11,244 nt of DNA from CAYLMM01 sp964646035 (GTDB lineage Bacteria; Krumholzibacteriota; Krumholzibacteriia; LZORAL124-64-63): NCBI GenBank assembly GCA_964646035.1, contig CAZYDJ010000089.1:1-11244 (forward strand), given 5' to 3'. Within the stretch, counting starts at the first letter, position 1. Every line of letters starts with the position of its first letter. This document shows positions 7,753 through 11,244 of the stretch, one piece after another. The translations under genes and the position numbers were made by a program. The notes beneath the pieces were generated by a model. That model made no database searches. It saw only the letters and a list, made by a program, of their open reading frames with translations, and was not told where the DNA came from.

Positions 7753-7768
7753 CTGAATGATCATTCAG
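7753..7768. promoter_or_regulatory. Perfect 16-bp palindrome, candidate TetR-type operator
   Basis: CTGAATGATCATTCAG is its own reverse complement over all 16 bases and lies 186 nt upstream of the FadL-like start codon. The half-sites TGAATGA and TCATTCA equal those I recall for the B. subtilis fatty-acid regulator FadR, whose sites have a 4-base spacer; here they abut. The downstream gene belongs to the fatty-acid transporter family, which makes a lipid-responsive repressor plausible, but no such regulator is in the window. Confidence 0.45.
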
Positions 7769-7792
7769 TCTATTTCATTGAAAACAAATAAT
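7764..7792 (+). promoter_or_regulatory. Candidate promoter for the FadL-like gene
   Basis: TTCAGT (7764-7769, 3 of 6 to -35) and AATAAT (7787-7792, 5 of 6 to -10) are separated by 17 bases. The -35 overlaps the right half of the palindrome, the usual position for a repressor operator. It implies a leader of about 155 nt. The -35 is weak, so this is tentative. Confidence 0.3.
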
Positions 7793-7871
7793 TTCCCGCC
7801 CTGTCGGTTCTTGGAATTCGATACCCTTTTCTCTTTTCCGCAACTTGAAGCATGTGCTAAGGTGCGCAAGA

Positions 7872-7892
7872 GGAAAAATTCGGACTTTTTCC
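7872..7892 (+). repeat. Small hairpin in the FadL-like gene leader
   Basis: GGAAAAA (7872-7878) and TTTTTCC (7886-7892) are 7-bp inverted arms with a 7-base loop, about 60 nt upstream of the FadL-like start codon. As RNA it would be a weak AU-rich stem; as DNA it could be a binding site. No function is assigned. Confidence 0.25.
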
Positions 7893-7954
7893 ACCATCAT
7901 TTTCCACTGTGGACGGGTGCCGCCAAGCCCCGGCCCGATATGCGAGGAGGCGAA

Positions 7955-9286
7955 ATGGGCGGGACCAAGAGAGTCGTTCTGATAGCAAGCGCGTTATTCC
8001 TGGCCCTGACCGGATCAGCCATTGCCGGGGGCTTCAACATCTACGAGGCCGGAGCCAAGGCCACGGCGCTCGGGGGGGCCTTCACGGCCACCGCCGACGA
8101 CGGCTCGGCCATCTTCTACAACTCGGCCGGCATGGCCTTTCTGACCGGATCCGGCATCGACGCCAACCTGATGCCCGTGGCTCCCGACTTCCAGTTCACG
8201 GGAGCGGACGCCGTCTGGCTGGACGACGTCAGCGGTGATACCGTCGACCAGTCCTTCCCCATCCCCGGCATCTACTTCTACAAGAACATGGGCGACGGGC
8301 TGACTTTCGGCATCGGCACCTATGCCCCGTTCGGCCTCGGCGTCGAATGGGAGAATCCCGAAACCTGGGTCGGCCGCCATCTGAGCTACGACGTCGACCT
8401 GGCGACCATCTACGTCTCGCCCGCGATCGCGTACAAGTTCACCGACAAGGCCGCCTTCTCGTTGGGCATGGACATCGCCTTCACCACCATCGAACTGAAC
8501 CGGTTCAGCGCCACCGAATTCGGCGGCTACACCGAACCGGTCGACGTGCTGGGCTTCAAGCTCGACGGCACCAGCAACGTGAACTTCACCCCCCAGATCG
8601 GCATGATGGTCAACGCCACCGACCGCCTGACCTTCGGGGCGATGTTCCACTTCGAGAAGAAGATGGTCTTCGAGGACCAGGACGCGACCCTGCGCAACAT
8701 CGTGGCCGACACGCCCCAGACCGCCGCCCTGCGCGGCGCGGTGGACGATATGCTGGCCGGGCTCGGCGGCGCCGACCAGAAAGTGAGCGCCGACCTCTAC
8801 CTGCCCCATATCCTCAGCCTGGGCGTGGCCTACCAGTTCACGCCGGCTTTGAGGGCGGAATTCGACGCGGTGCACTTCGGCTGGAGCGCTTTCGAGGAAC
8901 TGACCCTGGACTTCACGCAGGACGCCCTGGACAGCACCATCGAGGAAGCCTACGAGGATGTCTGGCAGTACCGCTTCGGCGTCAGCTACGCCTTCAACGA
9001 CCGTTTGACGGCCCTGACCGGACTGGTGATCGACGAGTCGCCGCAGCCGATCGAATCGATGAGCCCGATGCTGCCCGACTCCGACCGCACCGACTTTTCC
9101 ATCGGGTTCCAGTACAAGCTCAATGAGCACTTCACCGGGACCCTCTCCTACATGGCCGTAGTGCCGGAGGAGAGATCGAACGTCGTCAACGGCGAACATC
9201 TCACCTTCGATCCGGAAACCAATCCGGCCGGTTCCTACACGTCCGTCGCCAACATCTGGGGCATCGGATTGGGCTATCGCTTCTAA
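7955..9286 (+). CDS. FadL/OmpP1/TodX-family outer-membrane transporter
   Basis: A 443-residue outer-membrane beta-barrel of the family that imports long-chain fatty acids and other hydrophobic compounds. A signal peptide (KR, then a hydrophobic stretch to about residue 24, SAIA before GGFN) precedes the family's N-terminal hatch motif: NIYEAGAKATALGGAFTATA, then DDGSAIFYNSAGMAF (49-62). The motif is usually NPAG, so Ser57 replaces the customary proline. Typical barrel strands follow (GIGTYAPFGLGVEW, AIAYKFTDKAAFSLG), and the protein ends GLGYRF, with the C-terminal Phe expected for BamA-dependent insertion. The ATG at 7955 is preceded by GGAGG 4 nt upstream and gives a proper signal peptide; the frame stays open upstream to 7757 but that part is not protein-like. 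It is 14 nt before the SGNH lipoprotein gene, so they are probably co-transcribed. The substrate is not known. Confidence 0.92.
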   Translation: MGGTKRVVLIASALFLALTGSAIAGGFNIYEAGAKATALGGAFTATADDGSAIFYNSAGMAFLTGSGIDANLMPVAPDFQFTGADAVWLDDVSGDTVDQSFPIPGIYFYKNMGDGLTFGIGTYAPFGLGVEWENPETWVGRHLSYDVDLATIYVSPAIAYKFTDKAAFSLGMDIAFTTIELNRFSATEFGGYTEPVDVLGFKLDGTSNVNFTPQIGMMVNATDRLTFGAMFHFEKKMVFEDQDATLRNIVADTPQTAALRGAVDDMLAGLGGADQKVSADLYLPHILSLGVAYQFTPALRAEFDAVHFGWSAFEELTLDFTQDALDSTIEEAYEDVWQYRFGVSYAFNDRLTALTGLVIDESPQPIESMSPMLPDSDRTDFSIGFQYKLNEHFTGTLSYMAVVPEERSNVVNGEHLTFDPETNPAGSYTSVANIWGIGLGYRF

Positions 9287-9300
9287 AAGGGAGGTCGACA

Positions 9301-10671
9301 ATGAAAAAACTCGGGATGATCCTGACGCTTTCGGTCCTGTCGCTCTTCCTGGCGACCGGATGCGGAACCGACGATCCGAGCTCGGTCGCTCTCGACCCGC
9401 CCGAGATCACAGGTTCCGGATACTTCACGCAATACGCGGCGATCGGCGCCAGCCTGACCGCCGGATTCATGGACGCCGGGTTGATCGCCGACGGGCAGCA
9501 GGACAGCTACCCGGCCCAGATCGCCAGGCAGATCGGCATTCCGGCCGGCGCCTTCGTCCAGCCGACGGTGCTCTCGCCGGGCATCGGCCCGACCGACACC
9601 GGCAACCCGGCTGTCATCGCCGGAGTGCTGCACTTCGACGGCTCCGGCATCACGCTGCTCGGCACTACCGCGGCGGCCGACCTGATGACCCGGCTGCCGA
9701 ACGTGCTGCACCCGGTCGCCTATCAGAATCTGGGCGTGCCCGGGGCGACCACGCTGGATGTCAGCGAAGCCCTCGACTCGGCCAGCAGCGAGAGCGGCGA
9801 CAATCCGTTCTTCGACTTCATCCTGCGCACCAGCGGGGTGGGGCCGTACTCGATGCTGAACCAGACGATCGGCCAGGGCCCTTCGCTGGTCACAGTCTGG
9901 ATCGGCAACAACGACATCCTCGGCGGCGCCACCGGCGGCCAGCCCGAGGTGGGAGTCAACATCACGCCGGCGTCGGTCTTCGCCACGCGGTTCGACGAAC
10001 TGATCGATGATCTCTTCGCCGGAATCTATGGCCGCAACGGCAACACGCCGCTGATGCTGATCGCCAACATCCCCGACATCGAGACGACCCCCTACTTCAT
10101 CCCCCGGCCGCTGTTCGAGATGCTGGCCGCGGGGGCGGGAGTCGACGAGGTGACTTACGCCGAGGCCGACTGCGCCACGGTGCGGCTGCCGGCCCTGTCG
10201 CTGAGCCCGACGCTGGTCGTCGACCAGGTGGTGCTCGACATCCCGGCGAACTATAGCCTGACCACCGCCGAAATGGCCGTCGTCGCCGGCGTCGTCGCCG
10301 ATTATAACGACGCCATCAACACTGTGGCCGCGGATTACGGCGCCCACGTCGTGGACGTCAACGAGACGCTGCACGACATCCAGGACGGCGTCTATCCCGG
10401 CATCGGGAGCGACCTGTTCCTCGTCGACCCGGCGACCGCGTTCTCGCTGGACGGCCTGCACCCCAACAACATCGGCTACGGCATCGTGGCCAACGCCTTC
10501 ATCGCGAAGATCAACACGGTGCTGGGTTCCGAACTCGGAACGCCGGTCTCCCAGATCGATCTCACCGAGCTGAGCTGGGATCCGACGTACGGGCAGTTGA
10601 AACAGGACAAGGCCGACGGGGTCCGGCTGGATCCGACGGCCGCCAGGGCCATCGACGCGATCTTCCGCTGA
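9301..10671 (+). CDS. SGNH/GDSL-type hydrolase lipoprotein
   Basis: A 456-residue predicted lipoprotein: KK, a hydrophobic stretch, then lipobox LATGC with Cys21 as lipidation site. The rest has SGNH hydrolase blocks in order: block I AAIGASLTAG with nucleophile Ser51 (GAS in place of GDS), block II LGVPGAT with Gly145, block III VWIGNND with Asn204, and block V DGLHPNNIGYG with Asp384 and His387. All four name-giving residues are therefore present and an ester or lipid hydrolase activity is likely. The distance between blocks III and V is long, so the middle may hold an insertion. AGGGAGGT lies 5 nt before the ATG, and the gene follows the FadL-like transporter by 14 nt. I infer that it releases fatty acids or similar products at the envelope for uptake through that channel; the substrate and which membrane holds it are unknown. 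Confidence 0.9.
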   Translation: MKKLGMILTLSVLSLFLATGCGTDDPSSVALDPPEITGSGYFTQYAAIGASLTAGFMDAGLIADGQQDSYPAQIARQIGIPAGAFVQPTVLSPGIGPTDTGNPAVIAGVLHFDGSGITLLGTTAAADLMTRLPNVLHPVAYQNLGVPGATTLDVSEALDSASSESGDNPFFDFILRTSGVGPYSMLNQTIGQGPSLVTVWIGNNDILGGATGGQPEVGVNITPASVFATRFDELIDDLFAGIYGRNGNTPLMLIANIPDIETTPYFIPRPLFEMLAAGAGVDEVTYAEADCATVRLPALSLSPTLVVDQVVLDIPANYSLTTAEMAVVAGVVADYNDAINTVAADYGAHVVDVNETLHDIQDGVYPGIGSDLFLVDPATAFSLDGLHPNNIGYGIVANAFIAKINTVLGSELGTPVSQIDLTELSWDPTYGQLKQDKADGVRLDPTAARAIDAIFR

Positions 10672-10693
10672 TCGCGCCACGGTTCGCTGACCT

Positions 10694-10730
10694 GGACGGC
10701 GGGCATCGAGCCCGCCGTCCTTCTTTTTCC
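10694..10730 (+). terminator. Rho-independent terminator after the SGNH gene
   Basis: GGACGGCGGGC (10694-10704) pairs perfectly with GCCCGCCGTCC (10710-10720), an 11-bp GC-rich stem with a 5-base loop, followed at once by TTCTTTTTCC and more T-rich sequence to 10740. It starts 23 nt after the stop codon and closes the FadL/SGNH transcription unit. Confidence 0.92.
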
Positions 10731-10807
10731 TCTTTTCTTTGGTGATGCCGGAAGCCATCATCGCGTATAACATCTGGATATCCCCACCAACGCCCGGAGG
10801 ATGAACT

Positions 10808-11244
10808 TTGCAAGGATACCAGCGCCGCCCCTCCTTCGGCTTCGGATTCGGCTCCGGCCTGACTCCGGCCATCCGTCTGCTGCTCGGCCTGAACATCACG
10901 GTATTCATCCTCCAGAAGCTGGCCGGAACGATGCAGCTCGAACCGCTGCTCGGACTGGTGCCCGCCAAGGCCCTGGGCCAGCTCCACATCTGGCAGTTCG
11001 TCACCTACATGTTCCTGCACGGCAACTTCATGCACATCCTGCTGAACATGTTCATGCTGTGGATGTTCGGCCGCGAGATCGAGGGGCTGTGGGGCAAGCG
11101 GCAGTTCCTGCAGTATTATTTCGTCTGCGGTATCGGCGCCGGGCTGCTCTATTTCGCCCTGATGCCGCTGCTGGAGCCGGATACCGCGAACATCCCGCTG
11201 ATCGGCGCGTCGGGAGCGGTCTTCGGCCTGCTGCTGGCCTACGG
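10808..11244 (+). CDS. Rhomboid-family intramembrane serine protease, N-terminal part (runs off window)
   Basis: The first 145 codons are present; the gene continues past the right edge. It encodes a polytopic inner-membrane protease of the rhomboid family, which cleaves transmembrane substrates. Visible features are a first hydrophobic helix (about 21-38), the WQFVTYMFLHGNFMHILLNMFMLWMFGREIE region (62-92) containing the HxxxN motif, and the catalytic-serine motif GASGAVFG with Ser135. The catalytic His, in a later helix, lies outside the window. The start is TTG at 10808: GGAGG ends 7 nt before it, and an in-frame TGA at 10802-10804 rules out any upstream start. An ATG at 10801 is in another frame and gives no rhomboid sequence. 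It follows the terminator, so it begins its own unit; TATAAC at 10766-10771 may be a -10 but no good -35 is visible. Substrate unknown. Confidence 0.93.
   Translation, partial: MQGYQRRPSFGFGFGSGLTPAIRLLLGLNITVFILQKLAGTMQLEPLLGLVPAKALGQLHIWQFVTYMFLHGNFMHILLNMFMLWMFGREIEGLWGKRQFLQYYFVCGIGAGLLYFALMPLLEPDTANIPLIGASGAVFGLLLAY

Larger units (their letters stand above)
7388..7954. other. 567-bp intergenic regulatory region between sod and the FadL-like gene
   Basis: No gene is supported here: the one sizeable plus-strand frame (7354-7791) begins inside sod and has no recognisable protein character. The part next to sod holds its promoter and leader in an AT-rich patch (7471-7526). The middle (7564-7721) has typical GC content and several dyads, including GGGTCCAT (7564-7571) with ATGGACCC (7634-7641). 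A perfect palindrome lies at 7753-7768. The last 185 bp form the leader or upstream region of the FadL-like gene and are less GC-rich. No tRNA, rRNA or recognisable riboswitch was seen; an unannotated small RNA cannot be excluded. Confidence 0.6.

Noticed and set aside
8015..9301. 428-codon minus-strand open frame antisense to the FadL-like gene
   Set aside because: Composition is that of a reverse-complement shadow with repetitive G/V/E/H content, while the plus strand has a signal peptide, hatch motif and C-terminal Phe.
10801..10803. ATG as the rhomboid start
   Set aside because: It is out of frame with the rhomboid sequence and directly follows the Shine-Dalgarno with no spacing; the TTG at 10808 is in frame and properly spaced.
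9283..11004. 573-codon minus-strand open frame across the SGNH gene and beyond
   Set aside because: Arg/Asp/Gly-rich shadow composition; it runs through the terminator and opposes two well-supported plus-strand genes.

Overview
The window is GC-rich DNA with densely packed genes. It looks like the chromosome of a Gram-negative (two-membrane) bacterium, because it encodes a FadL/OmpP1-type outer-membrane barrel ending in Phe and a lipoprotein with a lipobox. The combination of a SufU-type scaffold, a SufT/DUF59 protein and an Rrf2 regulator with Suf proteins in a diderm fits one of the deeply branching or uncultured diderm phyla (FCB-like lineages are my guess). I cannot name the organism from sequence alone. 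Nothing points to a mobile element, prophage or CRISPR array.

Minus strand, read from right to left: a Fe/Mn superoxide dismutase gene (7387 to 6785) is followed by a strong hairpin (6781-6752). Next comes a seven-gene iron-sulfur cluster assembly operon: Rrf2 regulator, sufC, sufB, sufD, sufS, sufU, sufT (6688 to 667). Every junction in it either overlaps by 1 to 8 nt or is separated by a single base, so the genes are almost certainly co-transcribed and translationally coupled. After a 104-nt gap comes the 5' part of an NAD(P) transhydrogenase alpha-subunit gene (562 to the window edge).

A 567-bp gene-free stretch (7388-7954) separates this block from divergently oriented plus-strand genes. 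It holds a good sod promoter, a repeated TTTTTGTC motif that also lies upstream of the Rrf2/suf operon, several dyads, and a perfect 16-bp palindrome.

Plus strand: a FadL/OmpP1-family outer-membrane transporter (7955-9286) and an SGNH/GDSL-type lipoprotein hydrolase (9301-10671) form a two-gene unit. It is closed by a textbook intrinsic terminator (10694-10730). The 5' part of a rhomboid intramembrane protease gene with a TTG start (10808 to the window edge) follows.

Functionally, the minus strand is a redox and Fe-S homeostasis block: superoxide removal, Fe-S assembly with a probable cluster-sensing repressor, and NADPH-linked transhydrogenase. The plus-strand pair looks like envelope lipid handling, with ester hydrolysis by a lipoprotein and uptake through a FadL-like channel. 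I found no convincing wholly new system. The best leads are regulatory: a shared motif that could put sod and suf under one regulator, and a palindrome upstream of the FadL-like gene whose half-sites resemble those of fatty-acid TetR regulators.
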